Source: Paenibacillus sp. DCT19
Lineage (GTDB): Bacteria; Bacillota; Bacilli; Paenibacillales; Paenibacillaceae
Direction: 5' to 3'
Assembly: GCF_003268635.1 (NCBI RefSeq)
Contig: NZ_CP029639.1
Location: 246,001-310,000, forward strand
Length of the DNA stretch: 64,000 bases
In this document: in pieces, positions 28,551-37,954 of the stretch
How positions within the stretch are numbered: the first letter of the stretch is position 1
How the letters are laid out: the number at the start of each line of letters is the position of its first letter
Translations under genes and position numbers: made by a program
Notes under the pieces: generated by a model
What the model was told of the DNA's origin: nothing
The model's database searches: none
The model's input: only the letters and a program-made list of their open reading frames with translations

Positions 28551-29030
28551 ATGTCAGACGAAACATTGCAGCCGATGGATATCACGTTGGAGCAACAGAA
28601 GATTATTTCGCATCCGTTCCGGGTCGAGATCATTATTTTGTTATCTGAGCAGCCGATGACGTCCAAGCAGGTGGCAGACCGGTTGGATAAAGACCCCGGT
28701 ACAACGTATTATCACATCCAGCAATTGTTTAAGCATGAGATTTTGGAGCTGGTACATACGGAGGTTTCGAGAGGAATCGTTGAGAAATTTTACAGAGCCA
28801 AAGCGACGTTGTTTCGAGTCAATGATTCAGAACTACAGGTGAAGAGACAATTTCGGGCTAAGCGTGATAACTACATCATGCTGTCAGAGGCAGAATTGGC
28901 TGCTTTAAGTGACGAAATCTCCGAGTTGTTCTACAAATATACACAGCAGTCACTAACGTCTAAACAAGACAGAACCGCATACCAGATCAGTTTTGAAGCC
29001 AAAGAGTATGATGAGGGGGAGATCACTTGA
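28551..29030 (+). CDS. ArsR-like winged-helix regulator
   Basis: DNA-binding protein of 159 residues. The winged helix is at about residues 17-80: HPFRVEIIILLSEQPMTSKQ and VADRLDKDPGTTYYHIQQLF. There are no metal-binding cysteines, so it is not a classical metal sensor. The C-terminal half includes a segment seen in regulators paired with MFS transporters (GIVEKFYRAKATLFRV). ATG follows a GAGGTG site. It overlaps the MFS start by four bases, so it probably controls that transporter. The inducer is unknown. Confidence 0.85.
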   Translation: MSDETLQPMDITLEQQKIISHPFRVEIIILLSEQPMTSKQVADRLDKDPGTTYYHIQQLFKHEILELVHTEVSRGIVEKFYRAKATLFRVNDSELQVKRQFRAKRDNYIMLSEAELAALSDEISELFYKYTQQSLTSKQDRTAYQISFEAKEYDEGEIT

Positions 29031-30310
29031 GTACGCGTTTGTTCAATCGGAATTTTAATATTCTATTGTCTGGTATGTTCGTTAAAGGCATTGGAACGGG
29101 TGTGTACGAGGTGGCTGGCATGCTGCTTGTCCTTGCGATCAGCGGCAATGTTTTTTATTCAGGATTAGCCTATTTTGCGATCAGTGCTGCGGATTGTTTA
29201 GGCTTCCTGATTGCCCCCTTTGCCAATTACGTATCGTACAAAAAAAGTCTCGTGTTCTGTGAATTTCTAAAGTCAGCCTTATTGTTCTCGATTCCGCTCT
29301 TTGCTGTATTATTTGGATTGAACGTATTTTACTGCATTCTCGTATTGTTTATCGTTGCTATGATCTCACAGTTTACCTACCCCGTAGAATCTACAGTCAT
29401 CCCCAGTATCGTACCTCAGGACAGTCTGGTACAGGCTAACTCATATCTGAACACTCTCCGGGAAAGTATGAACATTGTATTTCTCGCTGTTGCGGGCATC
29501 GTGGTTGCATTCATCGGCCCCGTGCAAGCCATTCTTATTACGGCAATATGTCATTTGTGTACGTCCTTAATCTACACCCTGTATCGTTTTGATTTTCAAA
29601 ATACCGATGAGAAGGAGCAGCCTGAGATCAGTAAATGGCTCCAAAATTACAAGCAAGACTTTATGGCTGGAATCCGTTATATCACCGGTTCATCGATTAT
29701 CCCTCATCTGGTCGTGGCCTGCTTCTTTGTTAACTTTTTCATTGCTGCGATGTTCGCCACACTTCCGGCATTCGCCTTGATGCAAGGTGGGAGTGAATCC
29801 TACTATGGATATTATATGGCGGCAATGTCCGTTGGGCTGTTATGTGGAGCCATTATTACACCGCGTGTTGGTAAATTCCCTTTTGGCAAGCTGACGGTGC
29901 TTTGCGGCGTATCTTCAGGGTTATTATGGGTCGGTGCAAGCCTATTGCCAGTGATTCCATCCATCGCACTTTATGGTGCAGGGTTTGTAACGATTGGAAT
30001 TTTCAATGTACTGATGTTCTCCGCCATTCAAAGACAGATTGAGACCTCTATGATTGGTAGAGTCATTACCGTTGTATCCAGTGCCGCAGCGTTTAGTATG
30101 CCAATTGGAGCTTTGGTGGGTGGAGCAATTGGTTCGATAAGCCCGCTGTATTCCATTTTACTTGGTGGCATTGCGATGGTGATCTTTGGTATGTATTGGC
30201 TCGTTAGCGGTGTGCTTCGGAAGTTACCGTCCATTGATCAGCTTGAATTATCAGAAACAGTCGCTACTCCAACCTCGTATCATGAACCTGTGAAGGATGC
30301 ACATGCCTAA
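29027..30310 (+). CDS. MFS transporter
   Basis: Integral membrane protein of 427 residues with about 12 hydrophobic segments, of the MFS_3/enterobactin-exporter-like type that often acts as efflux pump. The TTG start overlaps the regulator's stop (TTGA), and GAGGGGGAGA lies just upstream, so it is translationally coupled. It is the only transporter near the NRPS cluster, about 350 bases before kamA, and could export the peptide or give self-resistance, but its pairing with an ArsR-like regulator is also typical of stand-alone drug efflux units. Confidence 0.85.
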   Translation: MSTRLFNRNFNILLSGMFVKGIGTGVYEVAGMLLVLAISGNVFYSGLAYFAISAADCLGFLIAPFANYVSYKKSLVFCEFLKSALLFSIPLFAVLFGLNVFYCILVLFIVAMISQFTYPVESTVIPSIVPQDSLVQANSYLNTLRESMNIVFLAVAGIVVAFIGPVQAILITAICHLCTSLIYTLYRFDFQNTDEKEQPEISKWLQNYKQDFMAGIRYITGSSIIPHLVVACFFVNFFIAAMFATLPAFALMQGGSESYYGYYMAAMSVGLLCGAIITPRVGKFPFGKLTVLCGVSSGLLWVGASLLPVIPSIALYGAGFVTIGIFNVLMFSAIQRQIETSMIGRVITVVSSAAAFSMPIGALVGGAIGSISPLYSILLGGIAMVIFGMYWLVSGVLRKLPSIDQLELSETVATPTSYHEPVKDAHA

Positions 30311-30507
30311 TAAAGTCTACTTTCATCTATCTTCTTGGTACGAAAAAACGGGATGAATTGAACACGAATGATAAGTCAATTACGAGAAAAATGTAAAATT
30401 AAGTAATCAATATTATGAATTTGTAATTTCCTATTTCAATTATAGTAAAATATGGTTACAATAGGTCTTAAAGATATATTTGTATATTATTTCAAATAAA
30501 TCTTATA

Positions 30508-30528
30508 GAGTACATCGCTGATGTACTC
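30508..30528. promoter_or_regulatory. Perfect inverted repeat upstream of kamA
   Basis: GAGTACATC and GATGTACTC flank GCT, a perfect 9-base inverted repeat with a 3-base loop, in the AT-rich 350-base spacer 30311-30660 that precedes the kamA-NRPS operon. No T run follows, so it is not a terminator; it may be an operator or a hairpin in the leader. Nothing else in this spacer is supported. Confidence 0.4.
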
Positions 30529-30660
30529 CGATGCATATGAATGTACCTATGAATACACTGATGAATGCACAAGGGTATTTTCGATGTTTCTGTAGAGTAG
30601 TCGTAGTCTTCGATGCTAAGTAGTCATGAATCACATAACTAGGTATGGTGAAGGGGAGAG

Positions 30661-32088
30661 ATGTTTTTGTACACTCAACGTGAAATGCCAGATAAAGCCG
30701 CCCAGCACAGAAGACACTATCAGGAAGTCGAATTATGGGAGAACGTCGAAGAGAAGGACTGGAATGATTGGATATGGCAACTGACCAATACAATTAAAAC
30801 TGTGGATCAACTCAAGAAAGTTATTCGTATAACACCGGATGAAGAAGAAGGTGTTCGGATTTCCGCTCAGACGATTCCACTCAATATTACGCCTTATTAT
30901 GCTATGTTGATGGATCCAGATAACCCCGATTGCCCTATTCGTAAGCAGAGTGTTCCGATATCCCAAGAGATGAAGATGATGAGTTACGACCTCGAAGATC
31001 CTCTTGCGGAAGATGATGATTCACCAGTTCCAGGGTTAACCCATCGCTATCCTGACCGGGTGCTGTTCCTAATTACCAATCAATGCTCGATGTACTGCCG
31101 TTATTGCACACGAAGACGCTTCTCTGGTCAGATCGGAATGGGAGTTCCCAAGAAACAGATGGAAGATGCGATTGCCTACATTCGTAACACACCAGCCGTG
31201 CGGGATGTGCTTCTATCTGGAGGCGACGGATTGCTGGTCAATGACAAGATTCTAGAGTACATCATCAGTGAGCTACGCAAAATTCCACATGTCGAGATCA
31301 TCCGAATCGGCACGAGAGCCCCAGTTGTATTTCCACAACGCATTACCGAGAATCTGTGCAACATGCTTAAGAAATACCATCCCATCTGGCTTAACACCCA
31401 CTTTAATACACCAATTGAAATTACAGACGAAGCCAGAAGAGCCTGTGAGATGTTAGCAGATGCAGGTGTTCCATTGGGCAATCAGTCGGTACTACTCAAA
31501 GGAATCAATGATAGCAGCCACATTATGAAGAAACTAAATTTGGACCTCGTCAAGATGCGAGTTCGTCCTTACTATATGTATCAATGCGACTTATCGGAGG
31601 GAATTGGTCACTTTCGGACAACGATCTCCAAAGGAATTGAGATTATGGAGTCTCTCAGAGGACATACTTCGGGTTATTCCGTACCTACCTTTGTGGTGGA
31701 TGCTCCAGGCGGTGGGGGCAAAATTCCGGTTCAGCCTAACTACATCGTTTCTCAATCACCTGGCAAAACCATTCTACGGAACTTTGAAGGTGTAATTACA
31801 GCCTACCCTGAGCCTCGCAACTATGAAGAGGGTACAGCAGATCGCTACTTCGATGCATATTATGGCAATTCAGTTGCCTATCGAACGACAGGCGTCTCTA
31901 GCTTCTACAACGGGGATGAACAGGAAAGTCTCGTTCCGGATGAGCTTGAGAGATATTCCAAGAGGGAAGCCTTCAGAAATAGTGGAGCTGAGACCTTGAA
32001 GGATAAACGGGAGAATCGTGATCGACTTAAGGAAAAGAAAATGAATAAAGATCTTCGTCCATCAGGCGAACATATCCTTGCTGATTAA
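30661..32088 (+). CDS. kamA: L-lysine 2,3-aminomutase (radical SAM)
   Basis: Converts L-lysine to L-beta-lysine using SAM, an iron-sulfur cluster and PLP. The cluster motif is CSMYCRYC. The two aspartates that in clostridial lysine aminomutase hold the lysine side-chain amine are kept, in YQCDLSEGIGHF and VVDAPGGGGK; glutamate aminomutases change them. The PLP-binding lysine is expected in the PGGGGK region. At 475 residues with a basic C-terminal tail it resembles Bacillus YodO/KamA. ATG at 30661 is only 2 bases from AAGGGGAG; TTG at 30667 is better spaced. kamA ends 73 bases before the first NRPS gene on the same strand with no terminator, so it is probably in the NRPS operon and supplies beta-lysine as a building block (inference). 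Confidence 0.92.
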   Translation: MFLYTQREMPDKAAQHRRHYQEVELWENVEEKDWNDWIWQLTNTIKTVDQLKKVIRITPDEEEGVRISAQTIPLNITPYYAMLMDPDNPDCPIRKQSVPISQEMKMMSYDLEDPLAEDDDSPVPGLTHRYPDRVLFLITNQCSMYCRYCTRRRFSGQIGMGVPKKQMEDAIAYIRNTPAVRDVLLSGGDGLLVNDKILEYIISELRKIPHVEIIRIGTRAPVVFPQRITENLCNMLKKYHPIWLNTHFNTPIEITDEARRACEMLADAGVPLGNQSVLLKGINDSSHIMKKLNLDLVKMRVRPYYMYQCDLSEGIGHFRTTISKGIEIMESLRGHTSGYSVPTFVVDAPGGGGKIPVQPNYIVSQSPGKTILRNFEGVITAYPEPRNYEEGTADRYFDAYYGNSVAYRTTGVSSFYNGDEQESLVPDELERYSKREAFRNSGAETLKDKRENRDRLKEKKMNKDLRPSGEHILAD

Positions 32089-32161
32089 TGTCGGTAGATT
32101 TCAATGAGACAGATACCTCCATTCGTGTAATGGATCATCATAGTCAAGGGAGCGGATAGAG

Positions 32162-35100
32162 TTGATTTATTCTGAACGGAGCATCTCCTTTCTGGATGTG
32201 GATCATTCATTAATACAAGAGCTGCGGGGGATATGCCAGGCACAGGATACCTCTATGAGCATGATGATACTAGCAGCTGTACAGGTTCTCTTACATCGAT
32301 ATTCCGGTAAGGATGAGGTGGATATCGCTCTCGTTTTCCCGCGGGATGAAGCAACGGATTACACCTCGTATTCTGGAGACGATCTGAAGAATATGATTTC
32401 GGTAAACACCGTTTTTACAACAGACATCTCCTTTTCGAAGTTATTAACTCAGATTAATGAACGGTTTAGAAAGATTGCTGAACAAGCTAGCCTGTGTCTG
32501 GAGTCTTGGACAGAGGGGAATGCCACAACGGAGAAGTGTTCTGATACTTTGACGATGCGAGTATTTTTCAACATTGAGGATGCGCTAGGGTTAGTCAGGA
32601 AAGAATCGAAGCCAGCCGAAGTTAATACGCGATTATCGCCTGCACATTCATTCTCTGCTGAGCTGATATGGAATGTGACAGAGGCTTCGTGTAACGTACA
32701 GCTATTAAATCATGGTAGTACGTTAGATGAGGACAAGATAAGCAGCATGCGTGAGCATCTTGTATCGTTGCTTGCTCAGATTGCTAAGCAGCCTGACCTG
32801 GATGTAGATACGGTATCTTTTTTGACTCCATACGAGAAAGAGCAGCTATTATCGGAGTGGTCTGCGCCGCACCTTGAGTTTCCTCAGGATCAATGTGTAC
32901 ATGAGCTTTTTGATCTTCAAGCCCAGAGTACACCGGATGCGATAGCAGTGGAGTCACTGGATGCCCGCTTGAGTTACCGTGAGCTTGCGGAAGCGTCTAA
33001 CCAGCTGGCAAATTATTTGGAGACCAGGGGTGTGGTTCCTGGTGATCATGTTGGCATATATATGAGTCGGTCCATACATATGGCTGTGGCCAAGCTGGCT
33101 GTTCTGAAATGTGGTGGAGCCTATGTGCCACTTGATATCAGTTATCCTGTAAGTCGGCTGGAATATATGGCAGGGCAAGCGGAGCTAGGATTTTTAATTA
33201 TAGATGAGGCAGACCTCGAACTGGGAAGTGACGTAACCAAGATTCATTTAAGGACAGAACAGGACAGTATTGCTTCTCAAGCTATGACCTACCAGCACAA
33301 GGCACACGCTGATCTGCTTGCTTATGTTATTTTCACATCGGGATCAACCGGATTTCCGAAGGGAGTAGCGATTCGTCACCGCTCATTGACCGGTTATCTG
33401 TACTCCATTATTCATGCCTTGGACATATCATCAGCGGATCGAGTTTTGCAGTTTGCACCGATTAGTTTTGATGCCACGATTGAAGAAATCTTTCCGTTCT
33501 GGCTGAGTGGTGCAACGGTTGTATTTGTCCCTGATCCATATCGATATCCAGATTCCGATTTTACGAACTATATCATTGAACAGCACATCAGCGTATTAAG
33601 CCTACCTACTGCGTTTTGGCATAGTTGGGTGGAGGACTGCGGAGAATTCGGATTTCCTTTGCCTGATAACCTGCGTATGGTGTTGCTTAATGCCGAACAA
33701 CCTTCTATGGTCATTTACCAAAAGTGGCTTCAGCTAGCCGGAGATCAGATCCGGTTGATCAATACGTATGGTCCCACAGAAGCAACGGTTACGACCACAT
33801 TGTTTGACATGAGCCAGATGAAAGAGGAATATGGCCGCATTCCAGCGGGATACGCTATCCCTAACGCTCGGATGTATGTACTTGATGAGCGCCAGCAACT
33901 TATGCCGCCTGGGTTTGCTGGGGAACTTTACATCGGTGGAGAAGGCGTGGCTTATGGATACTTGCAACAACCTGACTTGAATCGTTCCGTATTTTTGGAC
34001 AACCCGTTTGAACCGGGGGCTCGTATGTACAAGACCGGTGATCTAGTACGTTATCATCACGATGGTTGCCTGGAGATCGTAGGTCGTATCGATAATCAGG
34101 TCAAAATCCGTGGATTCCGCATCGAGCTTGGTGAGATTGAAGCTTTATTATCCCAGCATCCCTTACTGAAAAATATCGTAGCAACGGTTCATGAATTTTC
34201 GCCGGATGACAAAAGGATAGTGCTCTATTATGTTCCCAAAATGCCTCGCACCGGTGCAGTGAGTACAGAGGAACTATATGCTTTTTTGAAAGATCGCTTA
34301 CCTGAGTATATGATGCCTTCCTTCTGGATGGAGCTAGACAATATCCCATTGTTGCCTAATGGCAAGCTGGATCGAAAGTCTTTGCCTTTGCCTGAGAGAA
34401 AACATGAGGATTCCTTGAAGCGAAACCTCTCGGAATATCGGCCTACGGAGCGACAGGTGCTTGCTATATGGTCTGATGTCCTTGGACTGAGTGAGATTGG
34501 GCTACATGATTCGTTCTTCATGCTTGGTGGGCACTCTCTATTAGCTACAAGAATTATTGCTCGCATGCGACAGTCCTATCCTATTGATATGACGATTGCA
34601 GAGTTCTTTGAGCGACCAACCATTGCGGGCGTATCAGAGCTTATTGATGGCAGACTGTTGAATGGTAATGAATCGGAGTTGCGACCAGCGCTGCTAGCCC
34701 AATCTAATCTAGCGAAGCCAGAGCCTTCTTTTGCCCAAAAGCGCTTCTGGTTCACACATCAGCTTCATCAGGATTCCTACAGTGATCATATGCCCTATGT
34801 GTGGGATGTGAGGGGATCGCTGAATCTTGATGCACTGAAACGAGCAATTCATCAAATCCTATCACGGCATCATATCCTTCGGAGTAAGTATCCGAATATC
34901 GGCGGAGAACCTGGTTATGCAACTGTACCTATATCTGCTGACGATTCAATTCTTACGTATGAAGATAAAGTTGTTACTCATAGCGAAGCCCTACAATGGA
35001 TGGAGCAGGAGGTAAAGCGCCCTTTCGATTTGACCTTAGGACAATTAGTTCGTTTGCGTTTGTTCCGATTAGGGGAAGAGGAGTACCTGCTGTTCCTCAA

Positions 35101-37954
35101 CATGCATCACATTGTATCCGATGAATGGTCCGTTCAGCTATTTGTTAGGGAACTAGGCTTGCTGTACGGAGATTACCTGCTGGGCCGTCCTACGTCGCTT
35201 GAACCGTTAAAGGTGCAGTATGAAGACTATGCCCATATTCAGCGGCAATGGTTAAGTGGCGATGTTCTTCGCAGACATGAGGAATATTGGGTAAAGCAAT
35301 TAGCTGATCTGACACCTTTATCCTTGCCTACAGATAGAAGTAAGTCTAAGCAGCAGAATAAGCGAAGTGGGAAAATAATTGCGTTTCATATAAGTGATTC
35401 ATTAAACAACGATTTGAAGCGTGTATGTGAAACGGCAGAAACGACTTTGTATATGACGCTGTTATCTGCTTTCAATGTGTTGTTGTATCGCTACACCTAT
35501 CAGGAGGATATTGCAGTCGGTTCTCCCATTACGAATCGAAACTGGCCTGAGACCGAAGAGCTCATCGGACTTTTTGTGAATACACTCGTTCTCCGTACAC
35601 ATGTCTCGCCAGAGCAATCATTCTTGGATCTGTTAGCACAGGTGAAGAAGGTATCCATTGAGGCTTATGCCCATCAGGAGTATCCATTCGAGCAATTAGT
35701 TGAGAAGCTGCAACCGGAACGGAAGAGAGAGACCTCACCGCTCTTTCAAGTGTTTTTTGCACTACATAACACGCCGGACGAAAAGGTGATTATGCCTCAT
35801 CTCAATATGGAATTATGCGAGATCGATTATGGCATTGCTCAATTTGATCTATCCCTCACGTTTAAGGAAACCGAGCACGGATTGACGGGGGAATGGGTGT
35901 ACGATACGGATCTGTTCCATGAAGCAACCATTGTAAGAATGAAGGATCATTTCGTAACACTACTGGAGACAGTTGTTGCACAACCTCAGCTTCAATTAAA
36001 AGATATTTCGATTCAGTCAGAGGCAGAGCATCAGCTTATGATTCAGGAGTGGAATCAGACGGAACGAATCTTCCCGGGAAGAGTTGCATTGCCGGAATTG
36101 GTCAGTTTGCAGGCTATGCAGACGCCAGCTCAGACTGCGCTCACCTTTGGAGAGGACGGTATATCCTATCAGCAATTAGAGAGCTGGAGTAATCAGCTAG
36201 CCTTTCGATTGCTTGAGCGTGTGCAGTCAGGTGGCTGTATCGCTCTCTATATGGAACGTTCCATGGAGATGATGGTTGGCATACTTGGCATTATGAAATC
36301 AGGTTGTGCTTATGTTCCTATTGATCCTGCCCTACCGGCAGATCGGATTAGCTATATGTTAAGCGACAGTGGAGCCAGTCTTGTTTTATGTGATGGTTCG
36401 ATGCAGGTTCCACAGGATTACACAGGTCATGTTATGTCAGTGCCGCCTATGGAAACGAATCACCAGGATGAGGATCGTCTTTCATTCACGAACCTGCAGG
36501 ATTTGGCCTATATCATGTATACCTCGGGTTCCACAGGCAGACCTAAGGGGGTGGAAATCACCCATGAAGCACTTGCTAACTTTGCCCATAGCATGATCCG
36601 ACTGCTTGATTTCAAGACGGGCGATCGCATTGCTGCGCTAACAACCGTATCATTTGACATATTTGCTCTAGAGGCACTCGTACCCCTTATCGCTGGAATG
36701 GAAGTAGCCCTAGCTTCAGGTAGAGAGCAGACGGATATTCATGCGCTGAACCAGTTTCTAGCGCGTACGTCACCAGACTGGATGCAGCTTACGCCTTCAC
36801 GTCTGCAACAGATATGGGTGGATGAGCAGATGGAGCAACGGTTAAGTGGAATGACCGGAATTATGTTAGGCGGGGAAGCACTACCGATGGCTCTGCTGCA
36901 ACAATTACAAAGCCGATTCCAAGGGAAAATCTTCAACCTCTACGGTCCTACAGAAACCACCGTCTGGTCGCTTGCTCGAGATCTGACGCATGCAGATACC
37001 GTAGATTTGGGCCGGCCGATTGATAATACAGAACTGTATATTCTTGATCCATACTTGAATCCGGTTCCGATCGGAGTAGCTGGTGAGCTGCATATCGGCG
37101 GCAAAGGCCTTGCACGAGGGTATCACAACTTGGAGCAGCTCACATCGGAGAAGTTTATTACGCATCCTTATAGATCGGGAGAACGTGTCTACAAGACGGG
37201 AGACTTAGCCAAATATCGAGCAGACGGACATGTGGAGTATTTGGGGAGAGCCGATTATCAGGTGAAGGTCAGGGGCTTCCGCATTGAGCTGCATGAGATC
37301 GAGCAGTACATGCACCAGCATACTGCAGTGGATTCCATGGTGGTTACTGTGAACGAAGTGGTGCCTGGGGACAAACAGCTGGTAGGTTATTTTGTAGTCA
37401 AAAGTGGACTGCAGGTTACAGTGTCCGAACTAAGAGAGTTTGCACGCCAGTCGTTACCTTACTATATGATCCCAACACTTTGGGTCGAGCTGGACTCTAT
37501 GCCGCTCTCGCCAAGTGGCAAAATCAATCGTAAAGCCTTGCCGGAACCTGATGAATCACATGTTACGCCTTCAAATGATTATGTTGAACCAACCACAGAT
37601 TTGGAGGCATTGCTATGCCAGATATGTGCTAATGTGCTGTCACTGGAACAAGTGGGAATCCATGATCACTTTTTTGAGATCGGCGGACATTCGTTGAAGC
37701 TTACACAATTCCTGTTCCAGGTAGAGCAGGCTTGCCATATCTCAATTCCGTTGGGTGATATTTTTGACCATCCTACCGTTCATGAACTGGCAACATATAT
37801 CGAGGAAACGCACCATGACTGGCAATTGACGTCAACACCGCTCACAGCAATCCAACGCGAACAGACTACGGATATCGTTGTGGATGCATTAACTGAGAAG
37901 GAAGTCGAGGAATTACTCGCAGCTCTATTAGAGGAGGATCAGCATCTTGGATAA
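32162..37954 (+). CDS. NRPS subunit A: half C - A1 - T1 - C2 - A2 - T2
   Basis: Two-module synthetase, 1930 residues, first of four collinear NRPS genes. Residues ~1-220 are only the C-terminal half of a condensation domain; no HHxxxDG is present. A1 (~240-750) has FTSGSTGFPKG and pocket DAESLNTVT by alignment to GrsA, close to the lysine code of bacitracin synthetase, so lysine or beta-lysine. T1: LGGHS, phosphopantetheine Ser ~792. C2 (~850-1290): HHIVSDEWS at 982, with Glu where Gly is usual. A2 (~1310-1805): pocket DILQMGLVW, near the glycine code DILQLGLIW. T2: IGGHS, Ser ~1844. The TTG start at 32162 is behind AGGGAG. The stop overlaps subunit B's TTG by eight bases. No frameshift. Confidence 0.92.
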   Translation: MIYSERSISFLDVDHSLIQELRGICQAQDTSMSMMILAAVQVLLHRYSGKDEVDIALVFPRDEATDYTSYSGDDLKNMISVNTVFTTDISFSKLLTQINERFRKIAEQASLCLESWTEGNATTEKCSDTLTMRVFFNIEDALGLVRKESKPAEVNTRLSPAHSFSAELIWNVTEASCNVQLLNHGSTLDEDKISSMREHLVSLLAQIAKQPDLDVDTVSFLTPYEKEQLLSEWSAPHLEFPQDQCVHELFDLQAQSTPDAIAVESLDARLSYRELAEASNQLANYLETRGVVPGDHVGIYMSRSIHMAVAKLAVLKCGGAYVPLDISYPVSRLEYMAGQAELGFLIIDEADLELGSDVTKIHLRTEQDSIASQAMTYQHKAHADLLAYVIFTSGSTGFPKGVAIRHRSLTGYLYSIIHALDISSADRVLQFAPISFDATIEEIFPFWLSGATVVFVPDPYRYPDSDFTNYIIEQHISVLSLPTAFWHSWVEDCGEFGFPLPDNLRMVLLNAEQPSMVIYQKWLQLAGDQIRLINTYGPTEATVTTTLFDMSQMKEEYGRIPAGYAIPNARMYVLDERQQLMPPGFAGELYIGGEGVAYGYLQQPDLNRSVFLDNPFEPGARMYKTGDLVRYHHDGCLEIVGRIDNQVKIRGFRIELGEIEALLSQHPLLKNIVATVHEFSPDDKRIVLYYVPKMPRTGAVSTEELYAFLKDRLPEYMMPSFWMELDNIPLLPNGKLDRKSLPLPERKHEDSLKRNLSEYRPTERQVLAIWSDVLGLSEIGLHDSFFMLGGHSLLATRIIARMRQSYPIDMTIAEFFERPTIAGVSELIDGRLLNGNESELRPALLAQSNLAKPEPSFAQKRFWFTHQLHQDSYSDHMPYVWDVRGSLNLDALKRAIHQILSRHHILRSKYPNIGGEPGYATVPISADDSILTYEDKVVTHSEALQWMEQEVKRPFDLTLGQLVRLRLFRLGEEEYLLFLNMHHIVSDEWSVQLFVRELGLLYGDYLLGRPTSLEPLKVQYEDYAHIQRQWLSGDVLRRHEEYWVKQLADLTPLSLPTDRSKSKQQNKRSGKIIAFHISDSLNNDLKRVCETAETTLYMTLLSAFNVLLYRYTYQEDIAVGSPITNRNWPETEELIGLFVNTLVLRTHVSPEQSFLDLLAQVKKVSIEAYAHQEYPFEQLVEKLQPERKRETSPLFQVFFALHNTPDEKVIMPHLNMELCEIDYGIAQFDLSLTFKETEHGLTGEWVYDTDLFHEATIVRMKDHFVTLLETVVAQPQLQLKDISIQSEAEHQLMIQEWNQTERIFPGRVALPELVSLQAMQTPAQTALTFGEDGISYQQLESWSNQLAFRLLERVQSGGCIALYMERSMEMMVGILGIMKSGCAYVPIDPALPADRISYMLSDSGASLVLCDGSMQVPQDYTGHVMSVPPMETNHQDEDRLSFTNLQDLAYIMYTSGSTGRPKGVEITHEALANFAHSMIRLLDFKTGDRIAALTTVSFDIFALEALVPLIAGMEVALASGREQTDIHALNQFLARTSPDWMQLTPSRLQQIWVDEQMEQRLSGMTGIMLGGEALPMALLQQLQSRFQGKIFNLYGPTETTVWSLARDLTHADTVDLGRPIDNTELYILDPYLNPVPIGVAGELHIGGKGLARGYHNLEQLTSEKFITHPYRSGERVYKTGDLAKYRADGHVEYLGRADYQVKVRGFRIELHEIEQYMHQHTAVDSMVVTVNEVVPGDKQLVGYFVVKSGLQVTVSELREFARQSLPYYMIPTLWVELDSMPLSPSGKINRKALPEPDESHVTPSNDYVEPTTDLEALLCQICANVLSLEQVGIHDHFFEIGGHSLKLTQFLFQVEQACHISIPLGDIFDHPTVHELATYIEETHHDWQLTSTPLTAIQREQTTDIVVDALTEKEVEELLAALLEEDQHLG

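Noticed and set aside
32089..32161. Missing N-terminal half of the first C domain hidden by a frameshift
   Set aside because: Only 73 bases lie between kamA and the NRPS start, too few for about 200 residues.
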